Positions 32,960-44,669 of a DNA stretch of 64,000 nucleotides are shown in pieces. A program made the translations under genes and the position numbers. How positions within the stretch are numbered: the stretch's first letter is position 1; the number at the start of each line of letters is the position of its first letter. This stretch comes from Eudromia elegans (lineage: Eukaryota; Chordata; Aves; Tinamiformes; Tinamidae), in NCBI GenBank assembly GCA_003342815.1, contig PTEX01000164.1, forward strand, positions 1,155,748-1,219,747, in the 5' to 3' direction. The notes under the pieces were generated by a model, which saw only the letters and a program-made list of their open reading frames with translations, was not told where the DNA came from and did not search any database.

Positions 32960-34275
32960 CCAGCCTTTGGGTTTCCAATTGGCCACAAAGTCCTGCTCTG
33001 CATCAGCCCAATGCAACGCAGGCCTGGGGGGCCACAAGGGCTGCTTTACACTGTTTTGCCTTCTGACAGAAGAGGAGAGCTGCTCACTGTTTTTTAAAGC
33101 AAACTATTCCATGTACAGGCAAGAGAAAAAAGGAGGGATGTTGGTTTTCAGCTGGAGCCCTACTCAGTGTGGAGCCCTGAGCAGCTGACAATGTCTGAAA
33201 GAGACCAAAGGTGCAGCAGGAACACGCTGTGCTCCCTCACAGGCCACAGAACAAGCCCTGCCCTGGGAAAAGCAGCAGCAGGGGCCAACCTGCAGCATCC
33301 CACAGTGCTGTTCCCTGCCCCATGCACTGGGATGCTCCTGGGAAGCAGCCACTTCTGTGTCCCACATCCCCCACATTTCTTGGGTACCCACACAACCCAT
33401 GTGGGAAGCCAAGGAACACAGTCAGGTCACACACACAGCAGCATGCTCTGGATACCCACTGGGATGTAAAGCTGGCACTGACACAGCTGGGACGAGGCCC
33501 CCATGCACAGAAGAGACAGCGCTTACCCCAGAGAAGCCACATCATCAAAACACACTACATTACACTACATGAAAATACACCTTGCAAGAATAATAAACAT
33601 CTCAATTCAGACACTATATAGACAACAAGCACAAAAAACAGCTGAAAATACTCATAGGTTTGCAGATACCAGGGATTTAACAACACACAGATAGTGCAGT
33701 CCTGACCCTAATCCCAAGGAAATACAAAAAAAAGGCAGGAGAATCACCCCTTTCCTACCTGCTGCCATGGCTGAAGAGGACAATGAAGGTGAAGGCACAA
33801 ATGAGACAGTGCTGGACCCTGGGGACTCTCCTCACGGGCTGTTTTGTGGCCCCCAGACCAGCCCAGGTGCAGGCAGCTACTGCACCACCTGCCCCCACCT
33901 CAGCCTGCCTCGTTACAGCCCATGGGGTGCAGCTGCTGCCCACAGTGCCCTGAAGAGAGCAGGCACTAATGGGGACATGCTGTGGCAGGTTTGGGGGTGG
34001 GTGCTGCTGTCCCTAGTGTTGGGGGGGAAAAGCAGGGGAGGGGGGTGTCAGCATGTTCTAACCCATCACCCCAGTTCATGGAACCAGAGTGGCTGGCTTG
34101 TTTTGTGTCTCTGCAGCTCACTGTGCAGCAGTAGCAAATGTGGGGTTTACGCCCTGTCCTGCTTTCCCTGGAAGCTCCTTCTGGACTCTTAAACATGAGG
34201 GTTAGAAAATCCCAACAGAAAAGCTGCAACTGCCCTGAGCAGGTCACAGGGTTATAGTGGAAGGGAACAAGAGAG

Positions 34276-34813
34276 TTAGGGGCAGTCACTGAGGAGGGAG
34301 CAGGCGCCGCTCTCAGGCGCAGGCGGTGGGACGAGGTCCGGGCAGGCAGCTGCCCACCAGGGGCAGCGAGAGGGGAGGCGGGCGGCCGTGCGGGCCGTGC
34401 GTGCGTGTACGCGTTCCGGGCCCGCCGCGTCGTTCCGGCAGCGCTGCGGGTGCGCGGCTGGGGCTCCGAGCGCCCCAGGAACCACGGGGGCAGGTGAAAA
34501 CGTGCCGAAGGGTTCAGATTGCCTCTGCTGCGGGGAAGGCTCTGCAGGCTGCATAATTACGGGTCTAATAGTAGAGAATTTGGGGAAAATTCCTCAAAGT
34601 AGTGGACTCGGCTCTGTAGTTTTATCACTGAAAATGATGGGCTCTGCCTCACTCTGGTGTTAGTGTCAGCAGCAGCAAGGGCGCAGTCTTGAGGAAACGC
34701 TGCAGGCCGCCGTGGGGCAGCGCCGTGCGGAGCCGCTGCGAGTGGATGACCCGGGCAGCGCCGCGGCCACCTCGGAGCGGGCGCTGAGGGGCAGCGCTGG
34801 CCTCGCCTGTGGA
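34276..34813. other. CpG-rich blocks without a recognised gene
   Basis: Two CpG-dense patches (34300-34500 and 34690-34810). On the minus strand the second follows an acceptor-like TTTTTCCACAG (34824-34814). No protein family was recognised in any frame, so this could be an orphan CpG island or an unrecognised exon. Confidence 0.35.
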
Positions 34814-36255
34814 AAAACACATCTGTCAGGTCTTTAGCAATGTGCACCGAGAAATGCTCTCAAACAAACAAATAAAATAACAAAGAGAACATGTTGCAAT
34901 GCCCAGTGTATAAACCACCCCCTCCCATCCACCGGACGGCAGCGACAGATGCGACAGCCGAGTCTGAAATTCCTGGCCTCAGGGATTCGGCCGCTGGGGG
35001 TTCAACCATCTGGGAAGTAACCATGGAAAGTACTAAATAATTAAGTACTATTGAGTGCTGCCCAGTAACTGAGAGTGCAATAGTGTAGTGCTTTTTCCTT
35101 GAGCTTGTACTTGGGTAAATATTTAGGCTTTTAAAGCTTTAAATGAGAGTGGGCATTGCATCGGGACACTCTGTGCAGAGCCCTGTACGATGTTTGCTCA
35201 TGGATGATGTGTTACGGATAGGCTCCTCTAAGGGCTTTCAGTCCGCGCGGCCCTCGTGCCCGTTGCAGACGGCAGCGCTCTCCGGGTTCAGCAGGGAGCT
35301 GGGCTGCCCCGGGACACGTTAACACCAATTAGTACATGCCAAAAATCCCAAAAAACAGGTCCACATCTCTTGGCCAAGAGGTGCAAAACAGCAATACTTA
35401 ATGTTGGCCTGGATTGCCCCACCTCACTACATCCCCTCATTTGGGGCTATTTTTTGGTCTTCCTTTCGCAAGACCCAGATTAACTTTTTATTGAGAGCTG
35501 GCTGGGCAGGCTTTGAAGCAGAAGATAAAAGGGCAGCATTGCCTAGCAATGAGAACTGTGCAGAGGCAGAGCAGGGAGCACTTAGGAGCGAGTGGGTGTT
35601 AGTGCCCTTTGTTGACAGAGGCAGCCCGAACCGGCCGCCTGTTTGTCTGCAGCCGGGCTCCGATTGCCAGCAAGCAGCAGCCTAACACCAACATTGCCAT
35701 CCCCTCGGCAAGAAGCTTGTCCCTTCCCGCTCCGGCACAGACGCTGCCCCGAGCGCCTCTGCAAGCGCGGAGCTGCTGCCTTGAGCACCCATGAGCAGCA
35801 GCCAGAGCCCTCAGCTCAGGCATCGCTCAAGAAACTCGGGGAAAGCTGCACCGTTCTATCTAGCAGCAGGGGCTATAGGGCGTGCTCAGGGCTACTTCTG
35901 CAGGGGTGTGTCACAGGGGCTCCTTTTGTTCCCATGGGATTTAACATGAGCTTTCCTGTGGCCCAGAGCAGCAAGAAACCCGGAGTGGGGACAGATGTGT
36001 CGGAAGGGATGAGGGGATGGACGCCCACGTCTCATTCGTTTCCAGGTGGCAGGGCCAGCACGGGGCTGCTCCTTTCCACACACCTCACTATGCTAAACAT
36101 TCTCCTTGTTCACCCACCTTACCAGCCCCGTTGGACTGTGAATGGAAAGCAGAGGCTTGCAAGGCCTTGTGAGATCCTTTGGTGAAGGCTGCAACACGAG
36201 TCCCTAACAAGGAGCTATAGCCAGTGCTGGGGAGGGAAGAAATATTGCTATAATT

Positions 36256-36261
36256 TTTATT
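36256..36261 (-). terminator. ADIRF gene A poly(A) signal
   Basis: AATAAA on the minus strand, about 440 bp after the stop codon; it defines the likely 3' UTR 36697-36240. Confidence 0.7.
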
Positions 36262-36697
36262 TAACACAGAAAAACAACATAATGGAACAAATGAACCAGT
36301 GACATGAAATACAACACTAACCAATTTTGATTGCTGAAAGAAAGCGGGGTTTCATAATATGAAAGTCCTGGTATGCTGAAATATTACTAGTTTCGGTATT
36401 TCTGTAAGCTCACACTGGACGAATGTGGCAATAATCCCTGTGCTGTTGAAAGAGCAGGGCAATAACAGTGCTTAGGACTTCTGATCCATTTTGAAGAGAA
36501 CATTATGAACAGACGAAGCAAGATGTGCTAAAACATGTATTCTTCCTACGGGAAGAATGAGGGGGGCATTCTGCATTCAAATATTGTATTTGGAGAAGAT
36601 TATCCGTATCTCAAACAGCTTTCATTTTTCTACACAAAGGCATAGGGAATTGCAGAACAAAGATGCCTTTTACATACAGCACTGTTTGCTTAAAGTA

Positions 36698-36804
36698 TCA
36701 CTTCTTAAATCCACACTTTTTCCCCAAGCCAGAGATGGCTTCTGCAGCTTGTCCAGTGGCTTTTTCTACACCATCTTGAGCTGTCTTGCAAGCCTGATCA
36801 ATAG
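36698..36804 (-). CDS. ADIRF: ADIRF gene A exon 3
   Basis: 107 nt, residues 42-76 and TGA; acceptor TTTCAG. The tail GLGKKCGFKK is basic like the human one. Confidence 0.92.
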
Positions 36805-39210
36805 CTGAAAGAGAGGGAGAAATTAATCAGATAAGCCAAAAACCTGAAAAATGCCACATGGTTTAGTATTTATGACGGAAAGGGGAGGTGTGAAAGAGTT
36901 TAGAGTCTCCCTATACAGGCATACGGTTCAAGGGAGGTTCTTCCCCACTGCTTATTGCTCCGTAGGAGTGGTTCCTTGGGAGCACCGGGCGATGCCTCGA
37001 GGCGCCGCTGGACGGGCAGTGGGACAAGGCTGACGAGGACACCGGTGCTCAGGCGGCCGGCGGGGCGAGCGCGGGCAGCGCGTACAGGAGGGCGCTCGGG
37101 GCTCAGGCAGGGCTGGGCGGGACGGCGGCACCTCCCACGCCGCGAGGCGGGCCGAGCCCCCGGCTCCGCTCTGCCCTGCGCGCCGGCCTGTGCATCTGAG
37201 GCACGGGCACGCTGAGGCACAGTTTAGACCCCCTCATTCCTAGAAAATGATTAAAATGGAGCGAGAACTGAACTGAGCTCTTAATTTAACCTGCCAGTTT
37301 GCTGTCGTCAGAAATGAAATGCCAAAGCTTCCTTCACAGGAAGCTTTCCTTCACTCTTTATAGCTTCCAGCATCATTAATTTTTGACCTCAGCTGCTGCC
37401 TCAGCAGACACATAGGGTGGACAGGGGGTTGAAGCTGGTGGACTCCTGCCCTCGGAGCTGGAGCAATCAAGATATAGCACATGTTTACTTCCTCTTCACG
37501 AACGAAGAGCAACGTTTTGCCCACCCTGTTCCAAGAGCCCGTCCCTACAGGAGGCCGAGACCTGAGCGTGATGCGGAGCACGCTGCGTGGGGTGCGCCGG
37601 GGAGGTCGGCTACTGAGCTGGCCAGGAAAGCCAGGGAGCAACTGCGATCAGATCCCGACCTCCCTTCCCACGAGGCTCATGCAAGGCCAAAGACCACCAC
37701 TAAAACCCGCGCACATTCAGCACAAGAACACGCAAGAGAGAAGGGGGAAAGCAGAACCGCGGCTGTTGCGGCTGTGTGCATTCAGTTGCTCGAGCTCTTG
37801 CTCATTCGAGTGTAATTTCTCATACCTTTCTGGCTTGCATCCGTAACCTGGTTGACTGCATCCTGAGCAGCCTGTCCAAAAGTGTTTGCTGTAGTTAAAG
37901 ACAAAAAAAATCCATTTTCATCTGTTCACAGTTATGCTCTCCTTCCCTCTGACTCTGTTCACAGGCTGTAAACTCCTGTGAATCCCTCTTGCCACCAGGC
38001 CTCCCATGCGGGCTGGGGCCGTGCACTTTGCTCCTGGGCCCCGTGAGGCAGGCGTGCTGCCGGAGCAGGCACGCTGCGGAGAGCCGAGCGTTTGCGTAGC
38101 CCTGCAGCCAGCCGGGGACACCGCTGACAGGGAGCAAGACGGGAAGAAAGCAGGAGGGAGATGCGGAAGCAAGGATCAGCAGACAGTTTTAATACTGGCA
38201 TATGGCTGCAGATTGCTTGTTTTATCCTACACTTGCCATTACTGACTTATAATAGCTTCTTCTGTTGGGAGATGTTTACCCACGCCTTGGCAGGTCATTG
38301 GGAATCAGTGTGCTTTCCAAAAGGGAGGAAAATACACTAAACAGAATAGGACAGAAAATGAGAGCTTTTACAAAGAAGATCTAAATAGATGTTCAGAGAA
38401 AGACAAGCCAAAACTGCAATGGATCAACTCCAGAATATCAAGTACTAAAAAGAGTGAAGTGACACTTCAAACATGAGATGTCTCATATTTATGAGGACAA
38501 GATGGTCACTCCATTGCTTTTGCTAGAGGAGGAGCTCTGTGGTGACCCCTCAACGGCATGAACACATTCAGCATGGAACAAGAAACATTTTGGTTTACAA
38601 ACAAAATTGCTGTCATGTCCTGGGTCTAATACATTTTTGGTTCTAGATGCGCAGAAAATTGCAGCAACGCCAAAGAATCCATGAGTTTGGATGCCCCCAA
38701 CCTCCAGACACACAGAGCAAAGAGCTGTTGCTTGGGGAGCTATCAGGGTTGAGCTACGTCCAGCGAGCAGTGAACAAGCTCTGCGTGGGCCAAGGTGAAG
38801 GCGGCTGCTGAGCCCAGGTTGGTGGCAAGATGGGGGCCTTGGTCCTCGCTGGGGTCTTTCCTGGGCAGAGGGACCCACGGCTCCAGGATGGGTGGAAGAG
38901 CAGAAGCTGCTCCTGGCAGCACTGAGGGGACCCATGGAGGCAGGGGATGGCTGCAGGAGGCACCGTGTGCAAGGGGGGCCACAGGGGCTGCCCCCAAACG
39001 TCCTTCATCAAGAGTTGTATTCTGCAGCCGCTGCTAACTGGAGATAAAAAGCCCCACTCAAGTTAGGGTTACTGCAGATTTTGCTCTGTGGCAGCAAAAG
39101 CACCAGCCAACCCCCCTAAGCATATCCAAGGCTGTTCAACCTTTCTTACCAGCATCCTTGGCTGCACCTTCTGCCTGTTGCTTCAGTCCCTGGAAGCTCC
39201 TACTGGACAT
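36698..39210 (-). CDS. ADIRF: ADIRF, adipogenesis regulatory factor (gene A, 76 aa)
   Basis: Join on the minus strand: 39210-39150, 37888-37826, 36804-36698; 231 nt, 76 codons plus TGA, GT-AG introns in phase 1. The product matches human ADIRF in length, in its N-terminus (MSSRSFQGLKQQAEGAA against human MASKGLQDLKQQVEGTA) and in its C-terminus (SGLGKKCGFKK against SGIGKKFGLLK), so this is the likely orthologue. Residues 16-70 divide exactly into five 11-residue repeats with Ala, Ser or Gln near the front, Ala or Gly at position 5 and Ala, Val or Ile at position 6, a pattern of an extended amphipathic helix. Human ADIRF is a small cytosolic and nuclear protein of adipose tissue linked to adipogenic transcription. 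It lies between SNCG and a second ADIRF-type gene, all minus strand, as SNCG and ADIRF are co-oriented in human. Confidence 0.92.
36805..37825 (-). other. ADIRF gene A intron 2
   Basis: 1.0 kb. About 36980-37200 is a CpG-rich block with chance open frames on both strands. No other feature. Confidence 0.8.
37826..37888 (-). CDS. ADIRF: ADIRF gene A exon 2
   Basis: 63 nt, residues 21-41 (ANTFGQAAQDAVNQ and following), phase 1 borders, acceptor CTACAG, donor GTATGA. Confidence 0.92.
37889..39149 (-). other. ADIRF gene A intron 1
   Basis: 1.26 kb with mixed base composition. No repeat, extra exon or RNA gene recognised. Confidence 0.8.
39150..39210 (-). CDS. ADIRF: ADIRF gene A exon 1
   Basis: 61 nt, residues 1-20 and one base, donor GTAAGA. 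The ATG follows the TATA box by about 100 bp and gives the human-like N-terminus. Confidence 0.92.
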
Positions 39211-39290
39211 AGTAGCTTTTGACACCTTCTGATGGCCCCCTGCTCCAGCGCAAACGAAACCCGGGCAATGCAGAGCACAGCGTGAGGGTG

Positions 39291-39308
39291 CCCTGCCCTG
39301 CCCTGCCT
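39291..39308. repeat. (CCCTG)n short tandem repeat at the ADIRF start
   Basis: Three full CCCTG units and a partial fourth lie just downstream (minus sense) of the TATA box, so the presumed transcription start falls at its edge. Confidence 0.7.
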
Positions 39309-39311
39309 TTT

Positions 39312-39319
39312 ATACAGAT
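39312..39319 (-). promoter_or_regulatory. ADIRF gene A TATA box
   Basis: TATAAAAG on the minus strand, 102 bp upstream of the ATG. Predicted start near 39285 and 5' UTR of about 75 nt. A strong TATA fits a regulated, tissue-restricted gene. Confidence 0.8.
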
Positions 39320-39329
39320 GCCAAGAGAC

Positions 39330-42300
39330 CTGCAGATGCTCTCGGGCAATTGGTGCCATGGGTGGAGTCCGAGTTTGAGGAACGAAGAGTTGAAAAGCAA
39401 ACAGAGAAGCGCTTTACTTGCCCTTCCCAAGGAGAAGGTGTGCCAGGGAGGGATTTCTGCTTCGCTGCATTTAAGATTTGAGCTGTCTTTGCTTATATAT
39501 AGATTTTAAATCAAAACTGCAAAAACCTGTTCCACCATAACAGAAATATATAAACAGATAAAACCACTGAACTGAACTTTCTGGAAAACTACTGCAGTAA
39601 ATTCTAAAACCAGTATCTGGGCACGCCGATCTTTCATCCTAACCAGGCATTTCCTTTTACTTTCTTTCATTCTGTAACCTTTACAATGAAAATAAACCTT
39701 CTGGGAACAGACTAAGCCCAAGCTTTATTTAGATTTTAGCAGTTTTAATCACAATGCCTTTTTTAGTTTTGGTCAGAGGAAATATTTTTAGATTATGAGA
39801 GTTGTAATTTAAATGTATTTTTATAAGAAACAGCAAATCTGATCATCTCTGCAGCCGCCTCCTCATTCCAGCCTGCAAGGCAGCATTAACACGGGCCGTC
39901 CCCAGGTAGCTCGGTCAGATAACTGGCTTCATTTCCATGAGCTCTGGGGGATGCGGGGGTCGGAGGGACAAAGGAGGTCAAGGTGGCATAAGGAGCTTTC
40001 CTGTGTAACTGTCCATTCTACAGACTTTGTTGGTGTGGAAATACTGTTTAAAACCATTTCCTGAGGAGAGGGGCAGCTCTCCTGGCCGAGGCGCCCCATT
40101 AGCACCGCGAGCGAGCGAGCAGGGGCAGCGCAATGCAGGCCCGCTGTGGGGCCCGCCCTGCCCTCCTTCCTCCCTGGGGCTTCGGCTCCCCGGGCTCCGC
40201 GCGTTGGTCGTTTCAGCCAGCAGCCTCACTGCGCCTGGCCAGGCCCAGCAGCAGGTTAATTCTGTATTCACGTCAGGTATCTTTTCCAGTTCCTTGCTTT
40301 GCTTTTCCCGAATCATTTTCTTACTGGATTTTCAAGAACTCCCATGAAAGTCACCTGATGTTTCACTGCTTTGGCCCTGCGTTCTGCTCCTTCCCAGCCT
40401 GTTGCCTCGGCATTGCAGCCCTTCCTTATGAGCAGCACTTTATATCTGCTGGGGCGAGAAAACCGCACGATTCCTGACGCGCCAAGAGGGGCCCCGAGCC
40501 ACGACTCTATCTAGAGCCAGTCGGCAACTGTCAACACAGAGTCCAAATGGCTTTTAGCTACATCTAAGACACCACAGGGCCATTAGGACTCGTTCTGCTC
40601 TGCTCTGTCCCCTTTTCCAGCTCTGCTCAGCCTCTCTTACATCAGTGACACGAGCCCTTCTGTTTGTATTACCCCACGGAGCCAAGCGATAATCCATCAG
40701 AACGAGGGTTCATCTCTCACACACGGGCTAAATTGGAAGTATTGAAGTATATTTGGGTTTTGTCTAATTACAATTTTACCAGAATTGTATTTTAGAGGTT
40801 AATACACTTTCCATCAGCAAGGTAAATGCCAGGATATATCAGGACTGAAAATCATTAGCTAAATCACTTCTGAAATTAAAAAAGTGCAGAAAGTGTTCAA
40901 AACTAGACTTTGCTTAAAGAAAAAAAAAACTCAAAAGTGGAAAGGATGCAAAATTTACATTAGAAAACAGAATGATATAAAGATAAGATAATTACCAGAG
41001 ATATACTTGAATACTAAGATTTTTGTGGCATCTCATGATATCCTGCAGCTCGTGTATGACGAAGAACAAACTGCAGCTGGTCTTTACAAAAGTTAGAAGG
41101 ATGAGAAAGGCTTTACTCCTGGCTTAGGATCCATCACGGGGTTAGACTGTGCGGCATGAGGAGCAGTGTTTAAAAAGAGCAGCCTTTAATTTTCTATCAG
41201 GTGCTCTCGGAGCCCAGCGTTACCTAACGATGAAGGCAGGACTTTCAGGTGAAGTCGGACTTTTAAGATGTGTCTTATTGCCTCATTTGCATTTAAATTT
41301 GTGGAATGTGTGTCAGGGTGTTCCGGGGAGACCCCCTGTCTTCTCCTCAGCGCCTTAGCCGAAGGTTTCTGAGAGCAAACGAGGCCCTGTACACTCCTGA
41401 GCCCTCGGCTAAAATGTAGTTGTAGGGGGAGCTCTCAAAGCCTCTGAGCTATCTCAGAGCAAATTAGTTAATCAAGCTGAACTGCAATTTTGCACCGTTG
41501 GTTAGTTCTGTTGTTTCAAGGGGAACAAATGATTTTCAGTGTCCTTTCGGTCGCTTCTAAGGTTAAGTTGAGGCAGCAGTTGGCAGGTCTCTTTCCGCCG
41601 CCTTTGCTCAGAGCAAAACCTCCTGGGGAGGAGAGTTTCAGTGGGGAAGGGACCATGCCCTGCTTCGCCTGGCACGGGGGCCATCTTATCACAGTGGGAT
41701 TAAACTGACAGCTTGGGCTACACAGATAAATATCACACATGCAGGGTCCACTTTACTCAAAGGGTAAGCTCCGTAAAAGTAACTCTCAGTCATCTAGATC
41801 ACGAGCTGTCAGCAAAATATTTTTCTGTGTTCCTGTGTTTACGTGGATCTGTTTTCACCTTGGGCAGCAGGGTATCCAGCACGGCTCTTGCGAAAGCATT
41901 TTCTGATCCCTTCTGCCTCAGGATGTTTGCTGATGCGTCTTGCTCCACGCTCCCATTTTTCAGTGTCATTCCACTGCTAGTTACTTTTGAACACTCATTA
42001 AAATACAGACTTCTATACAGTGACCCAAATAGACACATGCAGCAACATTTAATTGAATAATTAATATACATACGGCTGTTTTATGAATGCTCCCTGCTCA
42101 TACCCCCGAGAAAGGCCGCTCAGGCTGCAGGCTCTGCCCTGCCTCTGCTTCGGCCCGGCTCTCACGGGCCCGTGTCCCGGGCACGGGCAGCACCGGGGCT
42201 CCCTCACCCAGCGGCACAGGATGATCATGAGGGAGGAGATCACAAGTCCTCATCTCCTTCCTCGAGACTCGTGATTGCCTTCGGTACGATGCACAGAGGC

Positions 42301-44264
42301 TCCTCTGAGCTTCTCCTGGAGCTACTGGTTTAGACAGAGGACGTGCTCAGATGCTGAATCTCCCGCCAGCCTCGTGCTCGGGAATGTGAAACCCAGGCAG
42401 GAGCAGCAAGAAGGTATTTCAGGTGCCTGTGGCAAGCAACAGCTGAGCAGTTTTTAGCATCACAGTTTTAGCTCCAGTTAGATCCTGTCCTTCCCCCAGG
42501 ACAAAGGTACTGGGGCATTGCCCCACGGGGTGTGCTGCAAGCCTCTCAAAAGGAGCCGTGTAGCTCACGCCAGAGAATAGCTTATTTGCACCCCAAATTT
42601 AGCCATTATATTTTTTCCCCTTTGAAGCTTTTTTGATTCAGGGATGAGGCCTGCTTGGGAGAAGGAACGGGCCTCCAGGGGTGGCACATGCCCTGTTTTA
42701 CCTCAGTCTGGGCGCAGCGGCGGGAGGCCCTGCTTTCCTGATGTGCTCCAGCACCGGAGGGTGTCACACTCCTCGCTCCCCTGCAGGCTCTTTCTGATCA
42801 CCACAGAGCAAAGCTTCCTAGCAGGGTTTTCTTTCTCCTTTTTCTCTGCCGAACACCAAGAATAGGCTCTAGCCTCCTCCTGCTGGGCATGAGTACCCAG
42901 ACCCTTTGTGCCCTCTTATCTTGTCCTCAGCTTTTGTTATAAAAGTCATAAAGTGCTGTAAAAGTATCGCTGGACATGATAAGAGAATCCTTATTTATCA
43001 CCTAGAGCTTTCTTGGAGGACTCGTCATCTCTGCTAGTGCTCTGTCATTCCCCTTCCTTGTTAAGATCAAACAGCCACTCTGGATGGAAGCTCCTGGGCT
43101 CTGCAAGGCCACGTTTTGGAGGGATTGCTAATGTGCTAGGTCCTTTCATACACCGAATCTCTCCTCCAACACCTTCAACAGTCATCATCAAGATGAAGTT
43201 TAATAAAATTAACAGTCTGATTTTGAGTGGGCTGAACATCTACAGCTTATACTGGCTTCTCTTGAATCCATAGGGGCTCTGCCTGTAGATGAATTAAAAA
43301 ATACCTTATTTAGATCTCGACATATTGGTGAGTTTTATTCTCATTCTTCATTATTGAGAATACGTCAATTCACAATAACATCAGTGTAGCTCAACTCACG
43401 AATACAAAAGGACTCTGCTTTTCCCTCTCAGCAGCTTATCTGCTGTATAGCTTACTATTGTAACCTATATCAGCCCATATATTCTCATTACACTAATAAT
43501 TCTTCTCAGCTTGACTCTGGCACTCCCTGACATCTGTCATGGGAGTCACTCATTTCACAGTAATCCAAGCTGTGTGACCCAGCAGTGACAGAGCTGAGCT
43601 CCAGGAATTAGTGCTCAGAGCTCTTCTGTTCTGTTCTGGCATTCATTATATGCAAGACACCAGGACAAGGTTTTCAAGCTCTGGTGTAAAGCAGAATAAA
43701 TAGCAAAGAACATGAACACTACCTCTGCTCCACACAACGTCTGCATTCCTCTGTAGACCCTTCTCACTTCCCATTTCACCCACGCACAATCTCCTGAATG
43801 TGGGGATATACTAAAAAACTGATACACCCATTTTTCAACTTTGATAGATAGAAAACTAGGCTGCCTACCCTAACGTCTTCAGAAATAGCTTTTCACTATT
43901 TGCCCTCCAAGATGATCTGAGGCTTTGACAGTCCTGAGCACTAAGCAGTTTAGATGCAGGTGGGTTGTAGTAGTCCACGTGCATAAAAAACTATCCCAAG
44001 CAACTCAAAGAGAGGAGCTAATGGATTAAACAGCAGAAATGACCCCAAATTACCATTAGACCCTTAAGTAGTCCTTAGATCAGTAGAAAATAAGAAATCA
44101 GCGTTATTTGTGTAAGTGTGTAGAAGCACTAATCTTGAAAAGAGTAACTAGAGTAGCCCCCTGTGCTTTCTCCCTCCCTGATACCTAGTACCACACGTCT
44201 ACAGGATGAGCTTATCAGTCTGGAAGAATCAATGGCTAAAACACAGAAATAAAATTAACAAAGC
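39330..44264. other. Intergenic spacer ADIRF / SNCG
   Basis: 4.9 kb, mostly AT-rich with GC-rich patches near 40060-40260 and 42090-42210. All open frames are under 120 codons and unrecognised. No mobile element recognised. Confidence 0.75.
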
Positions 44265-44278
44265 TTGTTCAAACACTT

Positions 44279-44284
44279 TTTATT
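44279..44284 (-). terminator. SNCG distal poly(A) signal
   Basis: AATAAA on the minus strand, about 365 bp after the stop. Confidence 0.65.
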
Positions 44285-44494
44285 AGTTAAAAAAAAATAT
44301 TTCCATGATACCTAGAGATCCCAAGTGCCCGTGCAGATGGACATGAGACACTTATCAGTGGGTCCAACTACAAGAAACTGGAGCATCACAGCACTCAAAG
44401 CCGGTGGGTCAGGAAGCCACAAGGGACGTGGGTAGAGAAACGCACACCATAGTGAACAATTGCACTTCACATACTATCAGGAGTCTGACTTACA

Positions 44495-44500
44495 TTTATT
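44495..44500 (-). terminator. SNCG proximal poly(A) signal
   Basis: AATAAA on the minus strand, about 150 bp after the stop. Confidence 0.6.
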
Positions 44501-44648
44501 GTGGGACTGGTTTGTGAGGCAAGCGAAAGGCTACGGTGCTGAATGCAGTTAGTCTATGGGTAGCGGGGTTCTCCTGCTGTGGTGCCAGCTAATATTTCCA
44601 TAGACGCTCCTGGAATTCTCTCTGCGGGGCTAGGAGTCCCTAGGTTGA

Positions 44649-44669
44649 TTAGTTGCCTTCATTTTCACC
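44649..44669 (-). CDS. SNCG: SNCG coding exon 5
   Basis: 21 nt: GENEGN and TAA. Acceptor TTTTCACAG. The 3' UTR continues to about 44265. Confidence 0.9.
   Translation of the reverse strand, partial: GENEGN

Larger units (their letters stand above)
31710..36240. other. Intergenic spacer between the two ADIRF-type genes
   Basis: 4.5 kb. It holds the minisatellite at 32224-32611, the hairpin at 32920-32959 and CpG-rich blocks at about 34276-34500 and 34690-34810. Elsewhere nothing recognised. Confidence 0.7.
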
